Numbered from the stretch's first letter, positions 1 to 8,365 are shown. The stretch: DNA of 64,000 bases from Clostridioides sp. ES-S-0054-01 (GCA_021561035.1 CP067346.1:651001-715000), one strand, 5' to 3'. Made by a program: numbers and translations. The notes: generated by a model from the letters alone, not told the origin.

Positions 1-2
1 GT

Positions 3-638
3 ACAGTATCAAAAGCTTTGGGGTTAGAGAAATTTTCTTTTGCACTTTCTTCTAAAATTGTGTTTGACTTGGCAATATTTTGGAAGCTTATTGCTTTGGG
101 AATTATATTTGGAATGGTTGGGGGAGCATTTGCATGGTGTTTGAAGCTGTCAAAGAGAAGATTAGGCAATAGATTAAAAAACCCTATAATAAGGATTGCT
201 GTTACTGGAGCGTGTTTAAGTGTATTATTCCTTTTATTTTATAAGGGAAGATATTCTGGTCTAGGGACAAATTTAATTCAAAATAGTTTTTATGGTGGAG
301 AAATTTATTCTTTTGACTGGTTATTGAAGTTTATACTTACAATACTGACTTTGTCAGCAGGTTTTCAAGGAGGAGAGGTTACACCTTTATTTTCCATTGG
401 AGCTAGTCTGGGTGTATTATTAGCTGGATTTTTTAATTTACAAATTGAATTAGTTGCAGCACTTGGGTATATTAGTGTATTTGGCAGTGCTACAAATACT
501 TTTTTTGCACCTGTATTTATCGGAGCAGAGGTTTTTGGATACAGCTATTTGCCTTATTTCTTTGTGGTATGTGCTATTTCATATGTATTTAATATGGATA
601 AGTCCATTTACTCATTACAAAAAATTTCAGGAAAATAA
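3..638 (+). CDS. ClC-family anion channel/transporter, C-terminal part (5' end outside window)
   Basis: The frame is open from the first bases of the window, so this is the 3' part of a longer gene; the TTG at 18 is not a credible start. The visible 200 or so residues are hydrophobic with several membrane helices. GFQGGEVTPLFSIGASLG near residue 117 is the ClC-type pore/ion-binding loop, and GSATNTFFAPVFIGAEVFG is the next conserved ClC segment. ClC proteins move chloride or fluoride across the membrane, as channels or as H+ antiporters. Selectivity cannot be judged without the N-terminal half. The family call is secure, the transport mode is not. Confidence 0.8.
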   Translation, partial: TVSKALGLEKFSFALSSKIVFDLAIFWKLIALGIIFGMVGGAFAWCLKLSKRRLGNRLKNPIIRIAVTGACLSVLFLLFYKGRYSGLGTNLIQNSFYGGEIYSFDWLLKFILTILTLSAGFQGGEVTPLFSIGASLGVLLAGFFNLQIELVAALGYISVFGSATNTFFAPVFIGAEVFGYSYLPYFFVVCAISYVFNMDKSIYSLQKISGK

Positions 639-769
639 TAAATAAAACAACATAATTTATTTTTTTCTTAGGAATGGTCTCTGGAGATGTGCAATTATTA
701 TTAGAATTGATTTTGTGAAATTATTATTATAATATTTAATTATATGGATAAAGAAGTGGAGTGATAACT

Positions 770-895
770 ATGTATTTAAAAAAATTATCAAAATTAGAGT
801 TAGTTATTATGAAATTTATTTGGAATTTAGATATAAAAATCAATTCATATGAGGTTATTGATTATATGCAAAAAGAGCATAATTTACAATTATAA
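770..895 (+). pseudogene. Truncated BlaI/MecI-type repressor remnant
   Basis: A 41-codon frame (ATG at 770, preceded by AGTGGAGTGATAACT) matches the first third of the two full BlaI-like proteins in this window: LELVIMKFIWNLDIKINSYE corresponds to AELKIMKFIWK...SSKE at 9639. It stops at TAA after the second helix, before the recognition helix (WKQTTTLTLLSRL in the intact copies). It is therefore a decayed third paralogue with no DNA-binding helix. No M56 partner follows. Confidence 0.6.
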
Positions 896-1058
896 AGCTT
901 TTTTAACTATGTAAATTTAATATAAAATAATTTTGATATTAATTAGAATAAAAAGACATCCTAGAATTTTCAGATTAAATCATTAAATTAATTATAAAAT
1001 TTAACTAGAATAAAAGATGAATATACAAAAATAAGAAACCAGTTATATAAGAATTGAT

Positions 1059-1081
1059 AACTTTAGTCATGGGATGTTCAG
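1059..1081 (+). repeat. Solo IStron/IS605-type right-end scar after TTGAT
   Basis: The 23 bases directly after a TTGAT (1054-1058) match the terminal 23 bases of the IStron at 3848-3870 except at three positions; both contain AGTCATGGGA and end TTCAG. TTGAT is the target motif of this element family. It looks like an insertion reduced to its right end, and it sits just upstream of the ribosome-binding site (AAAAGGAGG) of the activator gene. A related solo end is at 57563-57587. Confidence 0.5.
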
Positions 1082-1099
1082 AAAAGGAGGTTTTATAAT

Positions 1100-1906
1100 A
1101 TGAAAAACGAGATAGTAGTTATTGCTCCTTCTAAGCTATTTTCAGATATTGTAAATGAAGTGCTTGAAGAACTACATATAAAAATTCCATCATACATTGC
1201 TACAGGTAAAGAAACCATAGAACTAGCAGACAATCTAATCAACTTAGGTACTAAAGTAATAATTACTCGTGGTCAAAATGTTGATTTATTGCGTAATCAT
1301 GTTTCAATACCTATAGTAGATATTGGATATAAATACGAAGATATATTTTATTCATATAAAAAAGCACTAAAATATTCTTCAAAAATAGGATTTATAGGTC
1401 TAGAATCATCATATAAAACTGCTAAGCGATTCAAAGAAATCTCAAATTTTGATTTGGAAATACCTAAATTAAATTCTCTCTATGAATTTGAACATAAAAT
1501 AAAAGAATTAATTGACAATGGTACTGAGATTTTCATAGGGGGAAAAACAACAAAAGAAATCACTTCTAAATACAATAAGCCTTGTATAGAGACGGAAGTT
1601 GAAAAATCATCTATTCATGCATCTATAAATGAAGCAATTCATCTATATAACATAGGTATTGAAAAGAGAATAAGCAATTCTATTACAGAAGAAATCTTAG
1701 AATGTACTCATAGTGGTATAATTGCCATTGATAAAAATCACTCACCACTTTTTATAAATAATCAAGCAAAAAGGTTGCTATTTAACCAAGTTGATAAATT
1801 TATAAAGGATTATTTATCTTCTGATGATATTTTAGATTCACTTAAAAATGGACATTCTCTATGTAACAATATAATTAATTTTAAAGGTTTATCTCTTACA
1901 TTTGAT
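1100..1906 (+). CDS. Sigma-54-dependent activator, PrpR type, exon 1 (N-terminal sensor)
   Basis: Encodes the first 269 residues of an enhancer-binding protein: a PrpR_N-type sensor domain (about residues 5-185) followed by the start of a PAS-like region (ECTHSGIIAIDKNHSPLFINNQA). The start ATG at 1100 has a strong AAAGGAGG 10 bases upstream. The frame runs to the GAT of a TTGAT motif, where the IStron begins with an in-frame TAA. Joining codon 269 to base 3871 restores one open frame of about 629 codons with the AAA+ and HTH domains. PrpR_N domains bind small organic ligands; the ligand here is unknown. Unless the intron is spliced out, only a sensor fragment is made. Confidence 0.85.
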
Positions 1907-2300
1907 TAAAAAATAGTCAGCATATAGGGAAACTTATATGTAGAGATAGGATAGAACCTATCCAATACTACTTGAATTGCTGGAAAACCCTAAAGCTAAT
2001 CAAACTAAAACATAAGGATGAAATAAACCTAAGTGTGAAAGTTACGAAAGTAGAAAAAATTGGTTAGATGGTATAAGGTTAAACCCTAAGTACTTTAAAA
2101 TGGGCAATCAGCAGGTAAGCTCCGAATAGGAGAAACTTCAACGACTATTCCTCTTGAGGGAAGTACACTACAAGCTATTGGTAGTGGAAGTGGGTAGACC
2201 TTAACGGATAATGCCGAAGGATAAGATATAGTCTGTGCTTGCATGAAAGTGTAAGAAGTTCATAAGAGAACTGCATAGGTAGTAGCGAACTTATGTGAAC
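1907..2300 (+). ncRNA. Group I intron catalytic core of the IStron
   Basis: The four classic group I core strings are present in order: P (AATTGCTGGAAAA, from 1976), Q (AATCAGCAGG, from 2106), R (CTTCAACGACTA, about 2137-2148) and S (AAGATATAGTC, 2223-2233). A plausible P1 forms between exon bases 1902-1906 (UUGAU) and GUCAG at 1916-1920, placing the required U-G wobble at the 5' splice site. The element's last base is G (3870), as expected for the intron's terminal G. The 3' splice site lies far downstream, after tlpB. Splicing activity is inferred, not shown. Confidence 0.85.
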
Positions 2301-2470
2301 GACAACCTCAAAAATGATAAAATTTAAGACTTATGGTTCTTGTATATGTTATTTAAAAATTTGTATATGTTATTTAAAAATAAATATAAAATTCTTCAAA
2401 ATACTTGTTTAAAAAAATTGCGCTTGTTAATATTAGGATGGGTAATGAAAAATTGAAGTGACCCAGATAT

Positions 2471-2614
2471 GTATATTTAGTACAATACCATATAGCATGG
2501 TGTGTAAAATATAGACTTCCAGTATTAACAAATGAAATTGAAGAAGATTTAATTAATATATTTAGTTGCTACTGTATCATAAAATACAGGGGAGCAGATA
2601 AGAAAATATATTAA
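2471..2614 (+). pseudogene. tlpA: tlpA (IS200/IS605 TnpA, Y1 transposase) remnant
   Basis: A stretch of 47 codons reads VQYHIAWCVKYRLPVLTNEI, the N-terminal signature of IS200/IS605 Y1 transposases. It lacks a clear start codon, the HUH metal-binding motif and the catalytic tyrosine helix, so most of the gene has been deleted. It lies between the intron core and tlpB, the normal tlpA position. Confidence 0.8.
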
Positions 2615-2641
2615 TTAATCAGAAAAAACAGGTAAAGTGAG

Positions 2642-3760
2642 GTGATAGTAGTGGAAAAAGCTTATAAGTTTAGAATGTATCCAAATAAAAAACAGCAAGA
2701 GTTAATTAACAAAACTTTTGGATGTTGTAGATTTGTATATAATAAATATCTTGCTAAAAGAATAGAAGTTTATAAAAAAGATAAAGAAACTTTTACTTAT
2801 AAACAGTGCAGTTCTGATTTGACCAATTTAAAAAAAGAATTAAAGTGGCTTAAAGAACCTGACAAATTTTCACTACAAAACACCTTAAAAGATTTAGAAA
2901 ACGCATATGAAAAATTCTTTAAAGGAAAGGCAGGATTTCCTAAATTTAAATCAAAGAAAATTAATAGATTTTCATATAAGACGAACTTTACAAATGGAAA
3001 CATTATGTACTTTAGTAAATATATAAAATTACCTAAACTTGGTATGGTTAAAGTAAGGGATAAACAAGTCCCTCAAGGGAGAATACTTAATGCTACTATA
3101 TCTAAAGAACCAAGTGGTAGATATTATGTATCACTATGCTGTACTGATGTAGATATTGAAGCATTTGAAAAGACTAATAATCAGATAGGTTTAGATTTAG
3201 GAATTAAAGAATTTTGTATCTCAAGTTGTGGAGAATTTATAGAAAATCCTAAGTATCTTAAGAAGTCATTAAGAAAACTTTCTAAATTACAAAGAGAATT
3301 ATCGAGAAAAACAATCGGTAGTTTAAATAGAAATAAAGCAAGATTAAAAGTTGCAAGACTTCAAGAACATATAGCTAATCAAAGGAAGGATTTTCTACAA
3401 AAATTATCTACTAAATTAATAAAAGAGAATGATATTATTTGCATAGAAGATTTACAAGTAAAGAACATGATTAAAAATCGTAAACTATCTCTCTCTATTT
3501 CTGATGTGTCGTGGTCAGAATTTGTTCGTCAATTAGAATACAAGGCTAATTGGTATGGTAGACAAATTGTAAAAGTAGGCAAATTCTTTGCAAGTTCACA
3601 AATATGCAATAAATGTGGGTATAAAAACGAGGAAGTTAAGGACTTAAATATAAGAGAATGGATTTGTCCTTGTTGTAATGAAACTCACGATAGAGATATA
3701 AATGCAAGTATAAATATATTAAAAGAAGGATTAAGACTAATAACAATTCAAAATAGATAA
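2642..3760 (+). CDS. tlpB: TnpB RNA-guided nuclease of the IStron
   Basis: A 372-residue TnpB. The N-terminal helical domain begins [13 protein letters not shown]. RuvC motifs are complete: D in [13 protein letters not shown] (about residue 183), E in [11 protein letters not shown] (about 269) and D in [11 protein letters not shown] (about 350). A four-cysteine zinc finger (CNKCGY...CPCC) lies before the last motif. Two GTG starts (2642, 2651) follow AAGTGAGG. TnpB proteins use an omega-RNA from the element's right end to cut DNA next to a TAM; here the TAM should be TTGAT. All catalytic residues are intact, so the nuclease may be active although tlpA is dead. Confidence 0.92.
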   Translation: MIVVEKAYKFRMYPNKKQQELINKTFGCCRFVYNKYLAKRIEVYKKDKETFTYKQCSSDLTNLKKELKWLKEPDKFSLQNTLKDLENAYEKFFKGKAGFPKFKSKKINRFSYKTNFTNGNIMYFSKYIKLPKLGMVKVRDKQVPQGRILNATISKEPSGRYYVSLCCTDVDIEAFEKTNNQIGLDLGIKEFCISSCGEFIENPKYLKKSLRKLSKLQRELSRKTIGSLNRNKARLKVARLQEHIANQRKDFLQKLSTKLIKENDIICIEDLQVKNMIKNRKLSLSISDVSWSEFVRQLEYKANWYGRQIVKVGKFFASSQICNKCGYKNEEVKDLNIREWICPCCNETHDRDINASINILKEGLRLITIQNR

Positions 3761-3870
3761 CTTATGTAAGAACCGTAGGAACTACGGGGATAGCCTGTGG
3801 AGAATACATATTTTAGTATGCGAAATTCTATGAAGCAGGAACCCTGTGACTTGAGTCATGGGAGGTTCAG
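3761..3870 (+). ncRNA. IStron right end: omega-RNA scaffold overlapping the intron 3' end
   Basis: The 110 bases after tlpB are rich in hairpins: CCGTAGGAACTACGG at 3773-3787, and the TGACTTGAGTCA palindrome near the end. In IS200/IS605 elements this zone is the TnpB guide-RNA scaffold, and the guide is read from the flank, here starting at 3871. The same bases form the intron's 3' splice region, so scaffold formation and splicing compete for one RNA. The exact 5' boundary of the omega-RNA is not visible; it may begin inside tlpB. Confidence 0.7.
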
Positions 3871-4953
3871 TGTTTTCCTATCATAATTGATAACTTACAT
3901 TTTGGGTGTGTTGCAACTATACAAGACATAGAAAACATTCAATCTACAGAAAAAGAAATAAGGGAGAGTCTGATTTCAAAATCTCATTTTGCAAAGAGTA
4001 CTTTTAACGATATATTAGGTTCAAGTGATGCATTGATGCACTCAGTAAATATGGCAAAGAAATTTGCCAAATCTGATTCTACAATTATAATCACTGGAGA
4101 ATCTGGTACTGGGAAGGAAATATTTGCTCAAAGTATACATAATTATAGCAATAGATTTAATGGACCTTTTGTGGCTATAAACTGCGCAGCTATACCTGAA
4201 AATATACTTGAAAGTGAATTGTTTGGATATGTAAAGGGTGCTTTTACAGGTGCTAGAAATGAAGGGAAAGCAGGTGTCTTTGAATTAGCACATAATGGAA
4301 CTATATTTTTAGATGAAATAGGAGAGATTTCTAAAGATGTTCAAGTCAAACTGCTACGAGTATTACAGGAGAGGGAAGTTACTAGAATAGGTGATACTAA
4401 AGTTGTACCTATTAATGTAAGGGTTATAACAGCTACTAATAAAAACTTAGTTGAACAGATTGACAATAATAACTTTAGAGAAGATTTATTTTACAGACTT
4501 TGTGTGTTGAAATTGGATTTACCTCCTCTTAGAGAGCGAAAAGAAGATATCAAGCAACTGACATATTCTATTATATCTCACTACAACAAACCAGTTTCAA
4601 TATCTGAGTCTGCACTTAAAATATTAAGTAGATATGATTTTCCTGGTAATATAAGACAGTTAAAAAATATAGTAGAAAGATTGGTAGTTATGTGTGATGA
4701 TAATTTTATAGATGAGAACTTAGTTTCTGACATATTAATTTCTGAACCACATTTTAAAAAGGATATAAGTTCAGCTCCTACAGTAGATTATTCTCCTATT
4801 TTGGTAGACAATAAAATTGTAGATTATGAAAAAAAATTAATTCTTGAAACATTAGAGAAAAATAATGGAGTAAAATCAACTACAGCAAGCCAATTAGGGA
4901 TTAGTACTACTACCCTTTGGCGTAAACTTAAAAAGTATAAGCTTTCAAATTAA
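3871..4953 (+). CDS. Sigma-54-dependent activator, exon 2 (AAA+ and Fis-type HTH)
   Basis: Continues the frame of 1100-1906 after the IStron. It contains the rest of the PAS-like region, then a full AAA+ domain: Walker A GESGTGKE, the sigma-54 contact loop GAFTGA and Walker B TIFLDEIGE. It ends with a Fis-type HTH (TTASQLGISTTTLWRKLKKY). All motifs needed to activate sigma-54 RNA polymerase are intact. An internal ATG at 4033 could give only a sensorless protein. A likely target is the sigma-54-type operon starting at 21094 on the other strand, probably once adjacent. Confidence 0.88.
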   Translation, partial: CFPIIIDNLHFGCVATIQDIENIQSTEKEIRESLISKSHFAKSTFNDILGSSDALMHSVNMAKKFAKSDSTIIITGESGTGKEIFAQSIHNYSNRFNGPFVAINCAAIPENILESELFGYVKGAFTGARNEGKAGVFELAHNGTIFLDEIGEISKDVQVKLLRVLQEREVTRIGDTKVVPINVRVITATNKNLVEQIDNNNFREDLFYRLCVLKLDLPPLRERKEDIKQLTYSIISHYNKPVSISESALKILSRYDFPGNIRQLKNIVERLVVMCDDNFIDENLVSDILISEPHFKKDISSAPTVDYSPILVDNKIVDYEKKLILETLEKNNGVKSTTASQLGISTTTLWRKLKKYKLSN

Positions 4954-4983
4954 ATAATTTCTGAGTAAAGTAGTAATTAAATG

Positions 4984-5170
4984 AGATGTTCATAAGATAA
5001 ACTAGTAGTTAAATTAAGATAGCCATTAAATAAGATGTTCATAAGATAATAATTAAATTAAGGTAGCCATTAAATAAGATAAGATGTCCATAAGATGATA
5101 ATTAAATTAAGATAGCCATTAAATAAGATGGCTATAAGATAAACTAGTAATTGAATCAAGATAATAATTA
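4984..5170. repeat. Degenerate tandem repeat downstream of the activator gene
   Basis: About four imperfect units of 45-55 bp, each containing GATGTTCATAAGATAA (or a variant) followed by AATTAAGATAGCCATTAAAT. Unit length is not a multiple of three and no frame is open. The whole stretch 4954-5321 holds no gene; apart from this array it has one arm of the 51-bp direct repeat and the leader of the IS256 fragment. Confidence 0.7.
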
Positions 5171-5171
5171 A

Positions 5172-5222
5172 ATAAAATGTTCATTAAATAAAATAAATAC
5201 GATTAACTAAATTGGTAGTTAA
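5172..5222. repeat. Left copy of 51-bp direct repeat flanking the 11.5-kb accessory segment
   Basis: Bases 5172-5222 equal 16671-16721 with one mismatch (ATAAAATGTTCATT against ATAAAATATTCATT). At the right copy the sequence continues into the second arm of a terminator hairpin; here the second arm is cut off after TAGTTAA. This truncated copy marks the probable left edge of an insertion or duplication. Confidence 0.8.
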
Positions 5223-5321
5223 GTATTTGGTAATGTAAAATAATTTGTGCTTCAAGGTTAATAAAAATCTTCTTTATCGCAATGATTTAAATATAATCAA
5301 ATGTCGTAAAGGAGATTTTTT

Positions 5322-5650
5322 ATGAATACTTTAAGAAAACAATTAGTCAAAGAAATTATATCAGATGGAGAATTTATAAAATCTGGAGATATAAGTAGCT
5401 ATCTAAGAGATATGTTCAAAGATATATTACAAGAGATGTCAGAACAAGAAATAGCATTGGAACTAGGTTATGAAAAGGGTGACAACCATAACAAGAATAC
5501 AACTAATAGAAGAAATGGATATAGCAAAAAAACTGTAAAGTCACAATTTGGAGATTTGCAACTAGACGTTCCAAGAGACAGAGATAATGACTTTAGCCCA
5601 GCAGTCGTTCCTAAAAATATTAGAGATATCTCAGGAATCGAAGAAAAAAA
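5322..5650 (+). pseudogene. IS256-family (Mutator) transposase, N-terminal fragment
   Basis: About 109 residues match the N-terminus of IS256-type transposases: MFKDILQEMSEQEIALELGY, then NRRNGYSKKTVKSQFGDLQL, then DVPRDRDNDF and VVPKNIRDISGIEEK. Full proteins are about 400 residues and carry the DDE residues downstream, all missing here. Similarity ends near 5650, where the reverse-strand toxin fragment begins. The gene still has a good ribosome-binding site (AAAGGAG). Confidence 0.85.
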
Positions 5651-5847
5651 CTTATTAAACTATGTGTTGTAACTGATATTTTCTCTTCAGTTGTTTTATA
5701 CAGGTCAATTCCAGAAAAAGTTGCATTTGCTCTATTAAGAACACTATCTAATAATTTTATATCTTTGAAACCCTGATAGCCACCACTTTCAGTTATTATT
5801 TTTTGATGATATTTTAAAATCTCATCTAATGTTAATGATATATACAT
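5650..5847 (-). pseudogene. Doc-type (Fic fold) toxin, truncated at the C-terminus
   Basis: The first 65 or so residues (LTLDEILKYHQKIITESGGY, then FKDIKLLDSVLNRANATFSG, then DLYKTTEEKISVTTHSL) are typical of death-on-curing toxins. These phosphorylate EF-Tu through an HPFxDGNKR motif, and that motif would follow where this frame runs into the IS256 fragment. The toxin is therefore dead. It starts at ATG 5847, overlapping by one base the stop of the upstream antitoxin frame. Confidence 0.75.
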
Positions 5848-6017
5848 TATTCAGCCAACTTTCTTAGAGCTTCAATATTATCATTTATTGTATCATCCAT
5901 CATTTTATCAAGATTTTTTTTGGCGTTAAAATTTAAAAGTTCTTTTATTACTTCTTCCTTTTCGTTTTCATTCAAATTATAGAATTCATTTATGATATTT
6001 TTTGCTGTAGCTATAAT
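5847..6017 (-). CDS. Small antitoxin-like partner of the broken Doc toxin
   Basis: A frame of about 56 codons: TATAKNIINEFYNLNENEKE, then EVIKELLNFNAKKNLDKMMD, ending EALRKLAE. It ends in TAATG overlapping the toxin start, as in toxin-antitoxin operons. A strong AAGGAGTG lies upstream, but the codons after it are ATT and ATA, so the start is either rare (ATT at 6017) or a mutated ATG. The toxin partner is destroyed, so the gene may be relict. No known antitoxin family is assigned with confidence. Confidence 0.45.
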   Translation of the reverse strand: MIATAKNIINEFYNLNENEKEEVIKELLNFNAKKNLDKMMDDTINDNIEALRKLAE

Positions 6018-6100
6018 TATCACTCCTTTTTATGTCTTTATTTTTATTATATCATAATTATATCATTTAAAAATTGTATTAAAACTATCTATGTTTATTA

Positions 6101-6337
6101 TTAGCAGTTAAATATATTTAACTCTACTTTCTCTATATTAATAAAATCTATATTTTTATTTAATGTTTTTATATTTATATTTGAATTAAGATTTATCTCT
6201 AAATTTGTATCAATTAGATTTTCTTTTTTCATTTTTATAATACATTTATTTAATTCTTGCTTTGATGAAGCTCTTTTAATGATATTAGACTCATTAGAAG
6301 AGTCTCCAAAAGTTTCAGATACAATATATACTTCCAT
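6101..6337 (-). CDS. Hypothetical protein, 78 residues
   Basis: ATG at 6337 follows a good AGGAGGTATTA site. The product is polar, lysine- and asparagine-rich, with no signal peptide, membrane segment or recognised domain; it begins MEVYIVSETFGDSSNESN. It is followed on the same strand by the toxin-antitoxin remnant and preceded by two other small genes, forming an accessory block of unknown function. Confidence 0.5.
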   Translation of the reverse strand: MEVYIVSETFGDSSNESNIIKRASSKQELNKCIIKMKKENLIDTNLEINLNSNINIKTLNKNIDFINIEKVELNIFNC

Positions 6338-6387
6338 TATTAATACCTCCTAAAATATTTAATTTGTTAAATTTAAATTTCACATAT

Positions 6388-6657
6388 TTATATATTTTTG
6401 TAAAAATCTATTTTATTAATTTTTTTCAATTCATTATATTTATTCATGCAAGTGCTTTGAGTCCTTTCAAGTGCCATACTTAAATTCTTCCAGTTCATAA
6501 AAGGACGCATTTTACATAAATAGCTTAATTCTTTTATACCCCAATTCTTTCCATGTCTACGATGAAATTCTTTATTATATAACATTCTGTGATTGCTTTT
6601 ATAATATTCAATTCCTTCAATGAAATAAGTCTCAATTTTTTTATTATGATATATCAT
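6388..6657 (-). CDS. Hypothetical protein with possible Myb/SANT-like helices
   Basis: 89 residues, with TGGAGGATAAA before the ATG at 6657. The C-terminal half (WGIKELSYLCKMRPFMNWKN, then LSMALERTQSTCMNKYNELK) has the spaced tryptophans and the RT...KY...L pattern seen in Myb/SANT-like DNA-binding domains of phage and mobile elements. That resemblance is by eye only. No other function can be proposed. Confidence 0.5.
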   Translation of the reverse strand: MIYHNKKIETYFIEGIEYYKSNHRMLYNKEFHRRHGKNWGIKELSYLCKMRPFMNWKNLSMALERTQSTCMNKYNELKKINKIDFYKNI

Positions 6658-6737
6658 TTTATCCTCCAGAATAATTATTTTATTTATCCAACTGAAATAT
6701 GTACTATATTTCAGTTGAATATTACTATAGTAATAGA

Positions 6738-7260
6738 TTACTTTTTATTTTTTAGGTCTCTCATATACATTCTAATTAATGCATTATCACCAAGTCTCAA
6801 AGAATAATAAAATAAATTTAAAATGAAATGAACATTTTCCCTATTTACTATAAAAGCTAAATTTAAATAATAATTTGATTCATATTTATATTGATTTTTA
6901 AAATAAAGCTTATTTTTAATAGTTTCATAGACTTCTAGTTCACCAGTTTGTAAATTATAAATATAAGCATATTCACAAAAAACACCTTTTAGTAAGAAAC
7001 TTGAATAATTTTAAAATTTTTCTTTTTTTTAAACTAAAAATACTTAATGTATCATTAACATGTGCATCTACTGAATTATCCCATGTTTTTGATTTGAATA
7101 TATCAATAAAATCTTTTTTTAAATGGTCACAATATATTTCTAAAACATCAAGCCCCTTATAGATAAATTCACTTGATTCATGATTATAAATTCCAAATAC
7201 GTTATTTGTATTATCTCTTCTTTTTGTAGCTCTATAACCTATTAATCCTCTTGTACTCAT
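6738..7260 (-). pseudogene. Frameshifted gene, STRGLIGY-type hypothetical protein
   Basis: The N-terminal part (MSTRGLIGYRATKRR...VFGIYNHESSEFIYKGLDVL) stops at TGA near 6973. A neighbouring frame continues the protein: LLKGVFCEYAYIYNLQTGEL, then EVYETIKNKLYF, ending RMYMRDLKNKK with TAA at 6738-6740. The join lies in an A/T-rich run around 7005-7030, so a one-base slip is likely. MSTRGLIG-type N-termini occur in a family of unknown function in bacteria and phages. It could also be a sequencing error in a homopolymer. Confidence 0.6.
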
Positions 7261-7337
7261 ATTATTTTCCCTCTTTAAATTTTAAAACTAATAATTTATG
7301 ATATACAAACGTGAGTTGTTTTTTTGTTGAGCATTAA

Positions 7338-7388
7338 ATAGACTATATTTTTTTAGTCGGTTTTGACAATAAAAAAAATATAGTCTAT
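7338..7388. terminator. Perfect 17-bp inverted repeat, likely bidirectional terminator
   Basis: Arms ATAGACTATATTTTTTT (7338-7354) and AAAAAAATATAGTCTAT (7372-7388) pair perfectly around a 17-base loop. The stem has A/T runs on both strands. It lies upstream of 7260 on the minus strand and upstream of the Xre gene on the plus strand. It could instead be the relic of a small palindromic element. No credible gene is seen in 7261-7668. Confidence 0.55.
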
Positions 7389-7668
7389 GCTGTTGCGAAA
7401 AAAAAACAGAGTGAAGTATTTTACTTATAATAAAAAATATCTTTACAGAGCTTTTAAATTTTACAGTATTTTTACAAAAAAAGAGACGATTTAAATTTTT
7501 ATTTTGAGACATTCACTTTATTTTGAATATCTTTACATAATTTCGCATAGAATATTTATTATAAATACACTCTATAAGATACATTTCAACTTAATGGGTT
7601 GTTAAAAGGATACTCTTTAAAATATATACTAATTAATAGAAACTATATAAAAATAGGAGATTATAAAT

Positions 7669-8010
7669 TTGAATTTAAATTATTTAGGAGAAAGAATTAG
7701 AGAGCGTAGAAAAGAGATGGGAATTACGATAGAACAATTAGCAGAGAAAGTTGATATAGGATATAATCATCTAAGTAATATTGAACGAGGTAAGAAAATT
7801 CCTAGCTTATTAACATTTATTAAAATAGTAAATGAGTTAGACACAACATCTGATATAATTCTTAAAGATTATGTTAAATATGCAAAACCTCATTTACAAA
7901 ATGATATAATAGAAGGTCTAGAAAATTTAGATACAAAAGGATTAAAGATTGTTTCAGATGTTTTATATGCTTTAATAAAAAATTTAAGTGAAAATCAAAG
8001 TAATGAGTAG
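7669..8010 (+). CDS. Xre-family HTH transcriptional regulator
   Basis: 113 residues. The N-terminal 60 form a Cro/C1-type HTH: LGERIRERRKEMGITIEQLA, then EKVDIGYNHLSNIERGKKIP. The helical C-terminus (about 50 residues) is probably for dimerisation. The start is TTG at 7669, preceded by ATAGGAGATTATAAAT. It is followed by a terminator and is probably monocistronic. Such solo regulators are common in accessory islands. Its targets are unknown; the unlinked M56 cluster downstream is a candidate only by position. Confidence 0.85.
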   Translation: MNLNYLGERIRERRKEMGITIEQLAEKVDIGYNHLSNIERGKKIPSLLTFIKIVNELDTTSDIILKDYVKYAKPHLQNDIIEGLENLDTKGLKIVSDVLYALIKNLSENQSNE

Positions 8011-8011
8011 A

Positions 8012-8044
8012 AAAGAGTTATTTAAATCTGATAACTCTTTTTTT
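8012..8044 (+). terminator. Rho-independent terminator after the Xre gene
   Basis: AAAGAGTTAT and ATAACTCTTT form a 10-bp stem around TTTAAATCTG, followed by TTTT. From here to the M56 gene at 8366 no gene is seen. The only other structure is a perfect 17-bp palindrome, TTAAGATATTATCTTAA (8240-8256), a possible operator for the M56 gene. Confidence 0.8.
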
Positions 8045-8365
8045 AACATAATTCCATGTATTATTCCTTATCTTTACAGATTTTAACCAAATTTTTTAAT
8101 TCATTAAGTTTTTTCCATTTAAGTGTTCATATTTATGTAATGTATAAATTTATTATTATATTTTTTAAATATTTGGTTTATTGCTATTAACGATTGTTTA
8201 TATTTTTTTCTATTTTTCTAAGTATCATCTACATACTTCTTAAGATATTATCTTAAATAGTATATCTATTTTTTTAATATTTAATATTCACAGGTAATTA
8301 TTTCTATATTATTGTATATTAATTATAAAATGAAAAAATTATTTTTTAGGAGGTATAGTAATTGT

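Larger units (their letters stand above)
1907..3870 (+). mobile_element. CdISt1: CdISt1-type IStron (group I intron plus IS200/IS605 element)
   Basis: A 1,964-bp element inserted exactly after TTGAT (1902-1906). From 5' to 3' it has group I intron core sequences, a wrecked tlpA (tnpA), an intact tlpB (tnpB) and a conserved right end finishing GGTTCAG. Both boundaries fall between codons of the interrupted activator gene, and the frame resumes exactly at 3871. This arrangement is the known C. difficile IStron, which can self-splice from RNA and so leave host genes functional. With tlpA broken, movement would need a transposase supplied in trans. Confidence 0.9.

Noticed and set aside
454..645. 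63-codon frame inside the ClC gene
   Set aside because: Out-of-frame shadow of a clearly conserved coding region.
6589..6807. 72-codon plus-strand frame opposite the Myb-like gene
   Set aside because: Hydrophobic AT-rich shadow without a ribosome-binding site.
7288..7512. 74-codon minus-strand frame upstream of the STRGLIGY-type pseudogene
   Set aside because: It runs through the 17-bp inverted repeat and A/T tracts, has no family resemblance and no convincing ribosome-binding site.
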